This document shows, piece after piece, positions 1 to 7,281 of a stretch of 13,887 nucleotides of DNA. This stretch comes from Lachnospiraceae bacterium (GTDB taxonomy: Bacteria > Bacillota_A > Clostridia > Lachnospirales > Lachnospiraceae): the NCBI GenBank assembly GCA_017958245.1, contig JAGDDC010000114.1:1-13887 (forward strand). The letters run 5' to 3'. The translations under genes and the position numbers were made by a program. Positions within the stretch are counted from its first letter, which is position 1; each line of letters begins with the position of its first letter. Below the pieces are notes generated by a model. That model ran no database searches. It was given only the letters and a program-made list of their open reading frames with translations, and was not told where the DNA came from.

Positions 1-689
1 CACAGGAACACGTCCTCGTGCTTCTGTCCGTGGTGCTTCTGCTCGACGACGCAGCTCTGCGAGAGGCTTCTGTGCTTGTGCAGGATCGCCTTGGGGAAGC
101 CGGTCGTTCCCGAGGAGAAGTAGATCGCCGCGTAATCGTCGTCCGTAAGCTCCGGTCCCTTGTATGTGCTCGCGCAGTTCGCCGTCAGGCTCACATAGTC
201 TTCCGCAAATGAAGGACACCCGCCTCCGACGTAGAAAAGCAGCCTGTTGCGGCTTATGTCATCCGCGATCTCCTCGACCCTTCCTATGAACTCCGGTCCG
301 AACACCAGGATGTTCGATTCCGAGAGATCGAGGCAGTATTTGATCTCGTCCGATGCGTACCTGAAGTTTAAGGGCACTGCAAGCGCTCCGGTCTTCAGCA
401 CGCCGAAGTATATGGGCAGCCACTCAAGGCAGTTTGTGAGCAGGATCGCAACCTTGTCGCCCTTTCCGATCCCCCTCTGTGTGAGCAGATTGGCGAAACG
501 GTTCGCCTTCTCGTTGAACACGTTCCATGTGATCTCCCTGCGGTACTGCGTGGTCTGGGTCTGCTCGATCAGCTCGTACTCCTTCCAGGTGACGCGCTTT
601 CTCTCCCTGACCTCGGGATTGATCTCGATCAAAGCGACTTCATCGCCGTATAATTCACAATTCTTGTTGAGTATGTCGGTGATAGGCAT
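1..689 (-). CDS. Acyl-CoA synthetase-type AMP-forming ligase, N-terminal part (partial)
   Basis: Class I adenylate-forming enzyme. Family members activate a carboxylic acid with ATP to an acyl-AMP and usually pass it to coenzyme A in the cytoplasm. The visible 229 residues begin MPITDILNKN. They include the family's N-terminal segment with ITWNVFNEKANRFAN (about residues 53-67), then KGDKVAILLTNCLEWLPIYFGVLKTGALAVPLN, and the phosphate-binding loop YFSSGTTGFPKA near residue 195. The adenylation core beyond this, the hinge and the C-terminal lid lie past the left edge, so the acid substrate (fatty, aromatic or other) cannot be read. The start at 689 follows GGAGG at 697-701 with a 7-nt spacer; an ATG at 694-692 is too close to the ribosome site and in another frame. 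The gene is divergent from the M32 peptidase and shares a palindromic control region with it. A roughly 23-residue stretch (residues 30-52) before the usual TW motif looks like a subfamily insertion. Confidence 0.9.
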   Translation of the reverse strand, partial: MPITDILNKNCELYGDEVALIEINPEVRERKRVTWKEYELIEQTQTTQYRREITWNVFNEKANRFANLLTQRGIGKGDKVAILLTNCLEWLPIYFGVLKTGALAVPLNFRYASDEIKYCLDLSESNILVFGPEFIGRVEEIADDISRNRLLFYVGGGCPSFAEDYVSLTANCASTYKGPELTDDDYAAIYFSSGTTGFPKAILHKHRSLSQSCVVEQKHHGQKHEDVFL

Positions 690-711
690 TGCATTTCCTC
701 CGCTCTGTTTG

Positions 712-738
712 GTATTATTTAAGCGTCTCATTTGACAA
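712..738 (-). promoter_or_regulatory. Possible promoter of the acyl-CoA ligase
   Basis: On the minus strand, TTGTCA (738-733) and TAATAC (717-712) are separated by 15 bp, which is shorter than ideal. The -35 lies inside the 17-bp palindrome shared with the divergent promoter. It is a weak match and the real -10 may differ. Confidence 0.3.
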
Positions 739-743
739 ATGAG
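727..743. promoter_or_regulatory. 17-bp perfect palindrome, probable operator
   Basis: CTCATTTGACAAATGAG has two 8-bp arms around a central A. It overlaps the -35 TTGACA of the peptidase promoter and the candidate -35 of the divergent ligase, which is the classic place for a dimeric repressor of both genes. No regulator gene is in the window. It could form a small RNA hairpin followed by a T-run at 749-754, but no upstream plus-strand gene would need a terminator here. The operator reading is inference. Confidence 0.55.
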
Positions 744-759
744 CCATCTTTTTTACTAT
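732..759 (+). promoter_or_regulatory. Sigma-A-type promoter of the M32 carboxypeptidase
   Basis: A perfect -35 TTGACA (732-737) and a -10 TACTAT (754-759) are 16 bp apart. Transcription would start near 766, giving a leader of about 70 nt before the ATG at 837. The -35 sits within the 17-bp palindrome, so access to it is probably controlled. Confidence 0.65.
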
Positions 760-824
760 ATCACTTTAAAGCGAAAAAATAAAGTGCAAATTTCAATACA
801 AAGCCTGAAATGCTTGTAAAAAAA

Positions 825-831
825 AGGGGGT
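825..831 (+). promoter_or_regulatory. Ribosome binding site deciding the M32 start
   Basis: AGGGGGT ends 5 nt before the ATG at 837. The in-frame ATG at 810 has no purine-rich site upstream and would place this sequence inside the coding region, so 837 is preferred. Confidence 0.7.
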
Positions 832-836
832 TGACC

Positions 837-2333
837 ATGGATCATTTGAAAGAACTGAAAGAATATGTCGGCAGGATGGATATGTACGCTCACGTCGGCG
901 AGCTGATGTACTGGGACCTTGAGACTGCCATGCCGAAGGAAGGTTTTGATGACCGGAACAAGGCCATGACCTTCTTCTCTACCGAGGAGTTCAAGATGGG
1001 CACCTCCGACGAGTTGAAGGCTTTGCTCGAGAAGCTCTCGGAGCCCGAAGCCTACGAGAGCCTCGACGATATGTGGAAGTTCGTCGTGCGCAAGATGAAG
1101 AAGGATCTCGACGCAAGATCGAGGATCCCGGTCGATTTTTACAGCGAATATGTGAGCCTTACCGCAAAGTCCTCCGTCGTGTGGCAGGAGGCAAAGCAGA
1201 AGAAGGATTACAAGCTCTTTGAGCCCTATCTGGACAAGGTCATAAGCATGAGGAAGCAGATGGCGCTCTACATGTACCCCGACAAGGACCCGTACGACAC
1301 CCTGCTCGACCTGTATGAGGAGGGGATGGACAGCGCGACGGTGGACCGGATCTTCTCTGAGCTCAGGGAAGAGCTCGTACCCTTCATCAAAAAGATCCTC
1401 GCAAAGCCGCAGAAGGAGGATCCCAGGTTCAAAGCCTTCTGTGACATCGACGCGCAGAGGAAGGTCGAGAAGCTCCTCCTCGACTACATAGGTTTTGATT
1501 TTGACCGCGGCGCGACGGGTCAGACCGAGCACCCTTTCACTCTGAACTTCAGTTCCAAAGACGTCAGGGTCTCCAATCATTTCAGGGAAAATGACGCCGT
1601 TGAGCCCATGTTTTCCGCGATCCACGAGGGCGGCCACGCGATCTTCGAGCAGAACGTCGATGAGAGATACGACGGGACCGTCGCGGGAAGCTGCTCAAAC
1701 CTCGGCCTCCACGAGAGCCAGTCGAGGTTTTTTGAGAACGTCCTCGGGCGCAACAAAAACTTCTGGATTCCCATCTACCCGAAAATTGGGGAGCTCCTTC
1801 CCGCATTTGCGGATATAAGCCTCGACGACTTTGTGCGCGAGATCAACAACGTGAAGGCAAGCTTCATAAGGACGAGCGCAGATGAGGTGACCTACTGCAT
1901 ACACGTGATCATAAGATACGAGATCGAGAAAGCGATCTTTCGCGAGGGAGTTAAGACAAGCGACCTTCCGAAGCTCTGGAACAGCAAGATGCAGGAGTAT
2001 CTCGGCATCACGCCGCGCGACGACGCGGAGGGCATACTTCAGGACATGCACTGGTCTGAGGGGATGCTTGGGTATTTCCCGACCTATCTGCTCGGAAGCA
2101 TCTACGACGGAATGTTCCTCGAGGCCATGAAGAAGGACCTCGGCGATATAGATGCGCTGCTCGCTGAGGGCAGGATCGGCGAGATCAGGTCGTGGCTCAG
2201 TGAGAAGATCCACAGGTTCGGCAGCACAAGGACACCAAAGGACACCATAAAAGAGGTGTGCGGGTGCGAGGTGAACGCGGCGCCGCTCATGAGGTATTTT
2301 AAGGAAAAGTACGAAAAACTCTATGATCTGTAA
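837..2333 (+). CDS. M32-family zinc carboxypeptidase (thermostable carboxypeptidase 1 type)
   Basis: Cytoplasmic metallocarboxypeptidase that releases C-terminal amino acids from peptides, probably in peptide recycling. The 498-residue product matches the usual M32 length of about 500 residues. The zinc motif HEGGHA gives ligands H263 and H267 and catalytic E264. The third ligand is E293 in the family motif HESQSRFFEN, 30 residues after H263, the spacing expected for this family. Other family-like stretches are MYWDLETAMP near the N-terminus, the region around DFDRGATGQTEHPF and, towards the C-terminus, MHWSEGMLGYFPTYLLGS. There is no signal peptide or membrane segment. The start at 837 is chosen over the in-frame ATG at 810 because AGGGGGT at 825-831 precedes it. 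The gene is monocistronic: its own promoter lies at 732-759 and a terminator at 2348-2375. Family assignment is firm; physiological substrates are unknown. Confidence 0.95.
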   Translation: MDHLKELKEYVGRMDMYAHVGELMYWDLETAMPKEGFDDRNKAMTFFSTEEFKMGTSDELKALLEKLSEPEAYESLDDMWKFVVRKMKKDLDARSRIPVDFYSEYVSLTAKSSVVWQEAKQKKDYKLFEPYLDKVISMRKQMALYMYPDKDPYDTLLDLYEEGMDSATVDRIFSELREELVPFIKKILAKPQKEDPRFKAFCDIDAQRKVEKLLLDYIGFDFDRGATGQTEHPFTLNFSSKDVRVSNHFRENDAVEPMFSAIHEGGHAIFEQNVDERYDGTVAGSCSNLGLHESQSRFFENVLGRNKNFWIPIYPKIGELLPAFADISLDDFVREINNVKASFIRTSADEVTYCIHVIIRYEIEKAIFREGVKTSDLPKLWNSKMQEYLGITPRDDAEGILQDMHWSEGMLGYFPTYLLGSIYDGMFLEAMKKDLGDIDALLAEGRIGEIRSWLSEKIHRFGSTRTPKDTIKEVCGCEVNAAPLMRYFKEKYEKLYDL

Positions 2334-2347
2334 ACCGGGCAAAACAT

Positions 2348-2386
2348 ACCCTCTCCCTTAGGTAAAGGAGAGGGTTTGTTTCTGTC
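2348..2386. terminator. Bidirectional intrinsic terminator
   Basis: ACCCTCTCC (2348-2356) pairs perfectly with GGAGAGGGT (2367-2375) around a 10-nt loop. It is followed on the plus strand by a T-rich run (TTGTTTCTGT) and, on the minus strand, by TATGTTTT. It lies between the convergent M32 peptidase and ABC exporter genes and can end both transcripts. Confidence 0.85.
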
Positions 2387-2403
2387 TGAAGTTTATGCAG
2401 AGC

Positions 2404-4164
2404 TTACTCCGCCAGACCGTTCCACAGACGGTAGTAGGTGCCCTTCTTTTCAAGGAGCGTCTCGTGCGAGCCCTCCTCCTCGATGCCGCTCTTTCCGAGC
2501 ACGATGATGCGGTCCGCGTGCCTGATGGTCGTAAGGCGGTGCGCTATGGTCAAAGTCGTCCTGCCCTTTGCGAGAGCGTTTAAGCTCCTGTTCACCAGTA
2601 TCTCGCTCTCGTTGTCGAGGGCCGATGTAGCCTCGTCGAGGATCAGCAATCTCGGGTTCTTTAAGAAGACTCTCGCGATCGAAAGCCTCTGCTTCTGTCC
2701 TCCCGAGAGCTTGACCCCGCGCTCGCCTAAATAGCTGTCGTAGCCGTCCTTGAGCTCACATATGAAGCTGTCCGCGCCAGCAAGCTTCGCGGCCTCCTCG
2801 ATCTCCTCGTCGGTCGCGCCCGCCTTGCCGTAGGCGATGTTGTCGCGGACCGTTCCGCTGAAGAGGTATACGTCCTGCTGCACCATGCCTATGGCACTTC
2901 GCAGGCTCTTTAGGGTGACGTCGTGTATGTCCTGCCCGTCTATCAGTATCTGTCCCTTCGTCAGGTCATAGAAGCGAGGGATCAGGCTGCACAGAGTGGT
3001 CTTTCCTCCGCCGCTCTCCCCGACGATCGCCAGGTTCTCCCCGGGCCTGATCGAGAGGTTTACGTGGTCAAGCACACGGTTGTGGTCGTCCGGGTACTCG
3101 AAGGAGATGTCCCTCAGCTCTATCGCTCCCTCTCTCACCTCGAGGTCCTTTGCGTCCTCTTTGTCGGTGATCTCCACCTTTGAATCCATGATCTGGAAGA
3201 AGCGCTCGATACCCGTCATGCCGCGCTGGAACTGCTCCGCGAACTCGACGATACGCCTGATGGTCGCTATCAGCGTGGTCACGTAGAGCATGTAGGCCAC
3301 GAGGTCGCCGGGGTCGATCCTGCCGTTTACGAGGAACAGGCCGCCCGCAGTCATCACCACGGTGTACATGAGGCCGTCGAAGAGCCTCGTGGACGTGTTG
3401 AAGCCTCCCATGTACATATAGGTGCGCTTCTTGATCTTCTGGAACTCTATGTTGCCCTCCTGGAACTTGTCGAGTTCCGCGTCTTCAGCCGCAAATGCTT
3501 TGACCACGCGCTGACCGAGCAGGCTGTCCTCGATGCGGGCGTTGAGCTCGCCGATCTGGTGTCTCTGGGCCCTGAACGCCGCGCGCAGCCTGTGGTTCAA
3601 CTTGGTCGAAACAAACGCCATGAGCGGCACGCACATAAAGACGATCAGCGTGAGCACGAAGTCCGTCCTGCACAGTATGATGAAGCTTGCAAGGAACTTA
3701 ACCGTCGCTATGAAGAACTCCTCGGGGCAGTGGTGAGCAAACTCCGTCACGTCGAACAGGTCGTTGGTGATCCTTCCCATGATCTGACCGATCTTGGTGT
3801 TCGAGTAATAGCTGTCGTCGAGGCTCAAAAGATGCGAGAAGGCATCCTTTCTCATGGCAGTCTCGATGTAGACTCCCATGATGTGCCCGTAGGTCGACAT
3901 CCAGAAGCTCGCGGCGCCGTCTATGATACGCAGCATGGCATAGAGTACTCCGAGAGTTATCACTCCTTTTACCGTCATGGCTTCGGCGCTTCCGAGAGCA
4001 GAGTTTGTGATCTGACGCATCATCATCGGAAGGACGATGTCGCATACGGTAGTCAGTGCCGCACAGAAGAGATCGAAGAAGAGCATGCCCTTGTATTTGC
4101 TCATATATGGCCAGAATCTTGCGATCAGGCCTCGCGATGTGGTGTTTTTATCTTTTTTTTTCAT
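2404..4164 (-). CDS. ABC exporter half-transporter (fused permease and ATPase)
   Basis: Type IV ABC exporter subunit of 586 residues, the usual size for MsbA/BmrA/MdlB-like proteins. It would sit in the cytoplasmic membrane and export a lipid, peptide or drug. The N-terminal half (about residues 20-320) carries the six-helix membrane domain. The C-terminal ATPase shows Walker A GESGGGKTT (382-390), Q-loop MVQQDVYLFSG (427-437), signature LSGGQKQR (486-493), Walker B LLILDEA (506-512), D-loop SALD (514-517) and switch His542 in AHR, so all catalytic parts are present. No accessory peptidase domain is seen. The ATG at 4164 follows AGGGA at 4171-4175 with a 6-nt spacer. No partner half-transporter is next to it, so a homodimer is likely. 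It is divergent from the symporter gene, with its own promoter at 4203-4231 and a terminator at 2348-2375. The substrate cannot be read from sequence. Confidence 0.93.
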   Translation of the reverse strand: MKKKDKNTTSRGLIARFWPYMSKYKGMLFFDLFCAALTTVCDIVLPMMMRQITNSALGSAEAMTVKGVITLGVLYAMLRIIDGAASFWMSTYGHIMGVYIETAMRKDAFSHLLSLDDSYYSNTKIGQIMGRITNDLFDVTEFAHHCPEEFFIATVKFLASFIILCRTDFVLTLIVFMCVPLMAFVSTKLNHRLRAAFRAQRHQIGELNARIEDSLLGQRVVKAFAAEDAELDKFQEGNIEFQKIKKRTYMYMGGFNTSTRLFDGLMYTVVMTAGGLFLVNGRIDPGDLVAYMLYVTTLIATIRRIVEFAEQFQRGMTGIERFFQIMDSKVEITDKEDAKDLEVREGAIELRDISFEYPDDHNRVLDHVNLSIRPGENLAIVGESGGGKTTLCSLIPRFYDLTKGQILIDGQDIHDVTLKSLRSAIGMVQQDVYLFSGTVRDNIAYGKAGATDEEIEEAAKLAGADSFICELKDGYDSYLGERGVKLSGGQKQRLSIARVFLKNPRLLILDEATSALDNESEILVNRSLNALAKGRTTLTIAHRLTTIRHADRIIVLGKSGIEEEGSHETLLEKKGTYYRLWNGLAE

Positions 4165-4202
4165 ATGCTTTCCCTTTTTGTGTTCATTTTTTACACCGTC
4201 TT

Positions 4203-4231
4203 ATTCTAACATTTATTGGCAGCAAGGTCAA
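4203..4231 (-). promoter_or_regulatory. Promoter of the ABC exporter
   Basis: On the minus strand, TTGACC (4231-4226) and TAGAAT (4208-4203) are separated by 17 bp, a near-consensus sigma-A promoter. Transcription would start near 4196, about 32 nt before the start codon. Confidence 0.65.
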
Positions 4232-4266
4232 AACCAAAAACTGAGTCTTCTCTGCCTCGGCGCGAC

Positions 4267-4295
4267 TTGAAGAAGCGCTCCAAAAGTTCTATACT
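4267..4295 (+). promoter_or_regulatory. Promoter of the symporter-flavin reductase operon
   Basis: TTGAAG (4267-4272) and TATACT (4290-4295) are separated by 17 bp. The start would be near 4302, leaving a short leader of about 22 nt that holds little beyond the ribosome site. It supports the ATG at 4324 over the longer reading from 4216, which would begin upstream of the promoter. Confidence 0.6.
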
Positions 4296-4310
4296 TAATG
4301 TCAAGGAAAA

Positions 4311-4316
4311 GGAGGT
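4311..4316 (+). promoter_or_regulatory. Ribosome binding site deciding the symporter start
   Basis: GGAGGT lies 7 nt before the ATG at 4324. The alternative in-frame ATG at 4216 would add 36 polar residues not typical of the family and lies upstream of the promoter. Confidence 0.8.
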
Positions 4317-4323
4317 ATCTGCG

Positions 4324-5706
4324 ATGGGGAACACCGACGGCTTACAGACCACAAAACTGGAGCGTGCAAGCTACAGCGCTTATTTCTTTGGTCAGAACAT
4401 CTTTTACACTATCATAGCGACTTACGTCTCTATCTTCCTGCTCAACATGGGGCTGGGCGAGGAGACTGCCGCCATCGTCCTTATCGCGCCGAGAGCCTTT
4501 GACATAGTAAACGACATAATCTTCGGCATCATAGTGGACAGATCGAACCTGAAGGGAGGGAAGTTCCTCCCCTGGCTAAAGATCAGCTGGGTGCTCATAC
4601 CGCTCACAACCTGTCTGCTCTTCTTCATGCCGGAGTCGCTCTCGCATACCGGCAAGGTGATCTGGGTCATAGTGGCATACTCGCTGTGGTCTATAGCTTA
4701 CACCATGTGCGACACGCCCATCTTCGCGCTCTCGACAGCCATGAGTGAGCACACCGCGGAGAGGACCAAGATCCTGTCCATAGGCCGTGTCTTTGCAACG
4801 ATAGGCGCCATAGTAGCAACACTCGGCATAGAGGCGGTCTACACGCCGCTTGGCTGGAAGATGACAGCTGTCGTCGTGTCGGTCATTTGTATGATATGCA
4901 TGCTCCCGATACTCATAGTCGGGCGCGAGCGCAGCAAGGTTGACAGAGGCCCGAGCGTGCACTTTGCGGACATGTTCAAGGCGCTCTTTACGAACAGATA
5001 CCTGCTGATCTTCTACGTGACCTTCTTCTTTGTAAATTTCGCAAACTGCGTCCAGGAGATCGTTCCGATCTTCGCGCAGTATGTGCTCGGAGACCCGGGC
5101 AGAGGCACGGTGCTCCTTGCCATGTCACTGCTGCCGGCCATAGTCCTTGCCTTCTTCATACCGAAGATATGCAAGAAGGTCGACAAGTTCTGGCTCTACG
5201 TCGGATCTATGGTGATCTTTGCAGCCGCTTCGCTCATACAGTTCGTGTTCGGCTACGAGAACGAGATCGCACTTGACATAACCATGATACTCAGGGGCGT
5301 CGGTCTCGTGGGCAACGCGGTGGTGGCCTACATGTTCACTCCCGACTGTGTCGAATACGGCCACTACAAGACAGGCATCCGTCAGGAGGGCATCAGCTTC
5401 GCCATCCAGACCTTTGTCACGAAGCTCTCGGGAGCAGCCTACAACTCGATCAGCCTTGCGCTGCTCGCTGCCCTCGGCTTCGTCTCAGCCAACGCGGACG
5501 CCGTCACAGGCATGGTGGATGACATAGGAAAGAGCGCATGCTTCCTCGTCTTCACGATCTTTGCGGCGATAGGGCCTGTCATCTCGATCCCCGTCCTCCT
5601 CATCTTCTACAAGCTGAGGGACAAGGACGTCGAGATCATGTCACAGTACAACAACCGGGAGATATCGCGCGAGGAGTGCGACAGAAGGCTCTCGAGAAAA
5701 TACTGA
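4324..5706 (+). CDS. GPH-family (MelB-like) cation symporter
   Basis: Major-facilitator-type membrane protein of 460 residues, the normal GPH length, with about 12 hydrophobic segments. GPH proteins (glycoside-pentoside-hexuronide:cation symporters, COG2211) import a sugar or glycoside with Na+ or H+. Diagnostic stretches are RAFDIVNDIIFG (57-68), GGKFLPWL (78-85), YTMCDTP (126-132), DCVEYGHYKTGIRQEG (341-356) and IQTFVTKLSG (361-370). By motif alignment from memory, D60, D64 and D130 correspond to the cation-site aspartates D55, D59 and D124 of MelB, and K367 to its helix XI lysine, so ion coupling looks intact. The start at 4324 follows GGAGGT at 4311-4316. It is the first gene of an operon: the flavin reductase starts 16 nt after its stop. 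The substrate is unknown, since no glycosidase or sugar kinase lies alongside to suggest one. Confidence 0.9.
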   Translation: MGNTDGLQTTKLERASYSAYFFGQNIFYTIIATYVSIFLLNMGLGEETAAIVLIAPRAFDIVNDIIFGIIVDRSNLKGGKFLPWLKISWVLIPLTTCLLFFMPESLSHTGKVIWVIVAYSLWSIAYTMCDTPIFALSTAMSEHTAERTKILSIGRVFATIGAIVATLGIEAVYTPLGWKMTAVVVSVICMICMLPILIVGRERSKVDRGPSVHFADMFKALFTNRYLLIFYVTFFFVNFANCVQEIVPIFAQYVLGDPGRGTVLLAMSLLPAIVLAFFIPKICKKVDKFWLYVGSMVIFAAASLIQFVFGYENEIALDITMILRGVGLVGNAVVAYMFTPDCVEYGHYKTGIRQEGISFAIQTFVTKLSGAAYNSISLALLAALGFVSANADAVTGMVDDIGKSACFLVFTIFAAIGPVISIPVLLIFYKLRDKDVEIMSQYNNREISREECDRRLSRKY

Positions 5707-5722
5707 AAAAAGGAGGCAAGCT

Positions 5723-6229
5723 ATGAATACATTTCAACCGATAGGCCTCGATCTGGCCTCATTCAACCCATTTGAAAAGATCGGCAACGAGTGGATGGCC
5801 ATCACTGCGGGCAACTCCATCAAGGTCAACACGATGACCGCAAGCTGGGGCGGTGCCGGTGTCCTCTGGAACAAAAACGTAGTCTTCATCTTCGTCCGCG
5901 ACAGCCGCTATACCAAGGAATTCATCGATGCAAACAACACCTTCTCGATCAACTTCTTTGACAGCGCCCAGAAGGTCGCGCTCAAGTACTTCGGTATGGT
6001 CTCGGGCCGCGACGAGGACAAGATCGCAAACATAAGGATGAACGTCAATTTCAAGTACGACACACCTTATATCGACGAGAGCAGGATCGTCGTGATCTGC
6101 AGGAAGCTGTCTGCGACAAAGCTGCTCCCCGAGGGCTTCCTCGACCCCGCCATCGCAGAGAACTTCTACAAGGACAAGGACTACCACACCATGTACGTCG
6201 GCGAGATCGTGGAGCTGATGGCAAGGTGA
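5723..6229 (+). CDS. Flavin reductase-like (FMN-binding split-barrel) protein
   Basis: Small cytoplasmic protein of 168 residues with the flavin reductase-like fold (RutF/DIM6 group). Characterised members bind FMN and reduce flavin with NAD(P)H or act as flavin-dependent reductases. The family pattern appears as NSIKVNTMTASWGG (31-44), where many relatives have an N-x-MT(A/S)-W/S phosphate-binding stretch. It continues as VVFIFVRDSRYTKEFI (53-68), FSINFF (74-79) and the C-terminal HTMYVGEIVE (155-164). There is no signal peptide or membrane segment. The ATG at 5723 follows AGGAGG with a short spacer. The gene starts 16 nt after the symporter stop and is probably co-transcribed with it. It ends just before the terminator at 6272-6302. 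Whether it supplies reduced flavin to a partner or acts directly on an imported compound is not visible. Confidence 0.85.
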   Translation: MNTFQPIGLDLASFNPFEKIGNEWMAITAGNSIKVNTMTASWGGAGVLWNKNVVFIFVRDSRYTKEFIDANNTFSINFFDSAQKVALKYFGMVSGRDEDKIANIRMNVNFKYDTPYIDESRIVVICRKLSATKLLPEGFLDPAIAENFYKDKDYHTMYVGEIVELMAR

Positions 6230-6271
6230 TTTCCGCCCGTTTCAAAGATCATATGCAAATACTTACAAGAA

Positions 6272-6309
6272 GAGCGTTCCCGCATCGATCGCAGGAACGC
6301 TCATTTTAT
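6272..6309. terminator. Bidirectional intrinsic terminator
   Basis: GAGCGTTCC (6272-6280) pairs perfectly with GGAACGCTC (6294-6302) around a 13-nt loop. It is followed on the plus strand by ATTTTAT and on the minus strand by a weaker T-rich tail. It separates the flavin reductase gene from the convergent nucleoside transporter operon and probably ends both transcripts. Confidence 0.8.
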
Positions 6310-6327
6310 CCGTATATGTATGACCCG

Positions 6328-7281
6328 TCACGCAAGTTTGGTCATGCGTCTTCTCTTTTCTTTTCTTCTCCTGTGGATCGCGAAGATCACGAGTCCGATG
6401 ATCGTCACCAGATAAGGTATCGGTGATGCGAGGTTGGAGTCAAGTCCCACAGATGAGAACTTGATGCCGAGCGCCTGTGCAAAGCCGAAGATGATGGTCG
6501 AGAGCATCGAACCTACCGGCTCACCGTTGCCCATAGCCTGAGCTGCAAGAGCGATGAAACCTCGTCCTGCGACCATATCCTGTGACCATCCCATAGCGTA
6601 TGACATCGACATGAAAGCTCCGCCGAAGCCTGCCATGAGTCCCGAGAAACCGATCGCGATGTAGCGCATCTTGATAACGCTCACGCCGACGGATGCTGCA
6701 GCGTTGGGGTTCTCACCGACCGATCTCAGGTTCAGACCTATAGGCATGCGGTAAAGCATCAGCCAAGTCAGGAACACGAGCAGGAACGCCACATAAGTCA
6801 GCAGCGAATGTCCCGATATGATCTCACCGAGTATCGGTATCTTGTTGATAAGCGGGATATCGATCTTCGGTATCTGCAGTGACTGTGTGATAAGACCGGT
6901 CGTCGAAGCGAGCGACTTGCCCTCGGTGATGTTGGTGATGACCTTCACGAGGAAGAGCGTTCCGCCCGAACCGATCATGTTGACCGCGATACCTACGAGG
7001 ATGATGTCAGTCTTCAGGTTAAAAGCGAAGAAGCCCATCATCAGGGATATCGCCACGCCCACGAGCAAAGCTACCAGAAGGCCCACAGCCCAGGATGAAG
7101 TCCAGTAAGCGGTGAGTGATCCGAACAGAGCCGAGATCATCATGGTACCTTCAAGACCGATATTTGCGATACCCGCTTTCTCCGCGATGACCGCGCCCAG
7201 CGTTGCAAAGAGTATCGGTGAAGATATCCTGATTATGGAGAAGAAGAACTCAGGAGTCATGATTGCTGTAAATAGATTCAC
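6328..7281 (-). CDS. Nucleoside-type ABC transporter permease (second permease, NupQ-like)
   Basis: Inner membrane subunit of 317 residues belonging to the BPD_transp_2 permease family used by BMP-type nucleoside importers. It has about eight hydrophobic segments, a family motif IANIGLEGTMMISALFG (38-54) and a basic C-terminal tail (HRRRKEKRRR). Start choice: the codon at 7281 is GTG, and the reading NLFTAIM continues from it. The GTG overlaps the stop of the preceding permease as GTGA (7278-7281), so translation is probably coupled; a GGAG lies 11 nt upstream. It is the last gene of the four-gene operon and runs into the terminator at 6272-6302. It should heterodimerise with the permease encoded just upstream to form the import channel. 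Confidence 0.92.
   Translation of the reverse strand: MNLFTAIMTPEFFFSIIRISSPILFATLGAVIAEKAGIANIGLEGTMMISALFGSLTAYWTSSWAVGLLVALLVGVAISLMMGFFAFNLKTDIILVGIAVNMIGSGGTLFLVKVITNITEGKSLASTTGLITQSLQIPKIDIPLINKIPILGEIISGHSLLTYVAFLLVFLTWLMLYRMPIGLNLRSVGENPNAAASVGVSVIKMRYIAIGFSGLMAGFGGAFMSMSYAMGWSQDMVAGRGFIALAAQAMGNGEPVGSMLSTIIFGFAQALGIKFSSVGLDSNLASPIPYLVTIIGLVIFAIHRRRKEKRRRMTKLA

Noticed and set aside
247..735. 162-codon plus-strand frame opposite the acyl-CoA ligase
   Set aside because: The minus strand encodes a clear AMP-binding protein with its phosphate loop, and this frame would cross the divergent promoter region.
756..1637. 293-codon open frame on the minus strand opposite the M32 peptidase
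   Set aside because: It lies wholly antisense to a well-supported gene with zinc motifs, has no family resemblance and no ribosome site. Long antisense frames are expected from the G/C-ending codon bias here.
1695..2342. 215-codon minus-strand frame over the C-terminal half of the peptidase gene
   Set aside because: Antisense shadow of the same gene, and it runs across the plus-strand stop codon. No recognisable domain.
3559..4209. 216-codon plus-strand frame opposite the ABC exporter
   Set aside because: Shadow of the membrane domain of a complete exporter; it ends inside the exporter's own promoter region.
4259..4282. GCGC-containing inverted repeat around the symporter -35
   Set aside because: Only four to five bases pair with a long spacer, which is not above chance for this composition.
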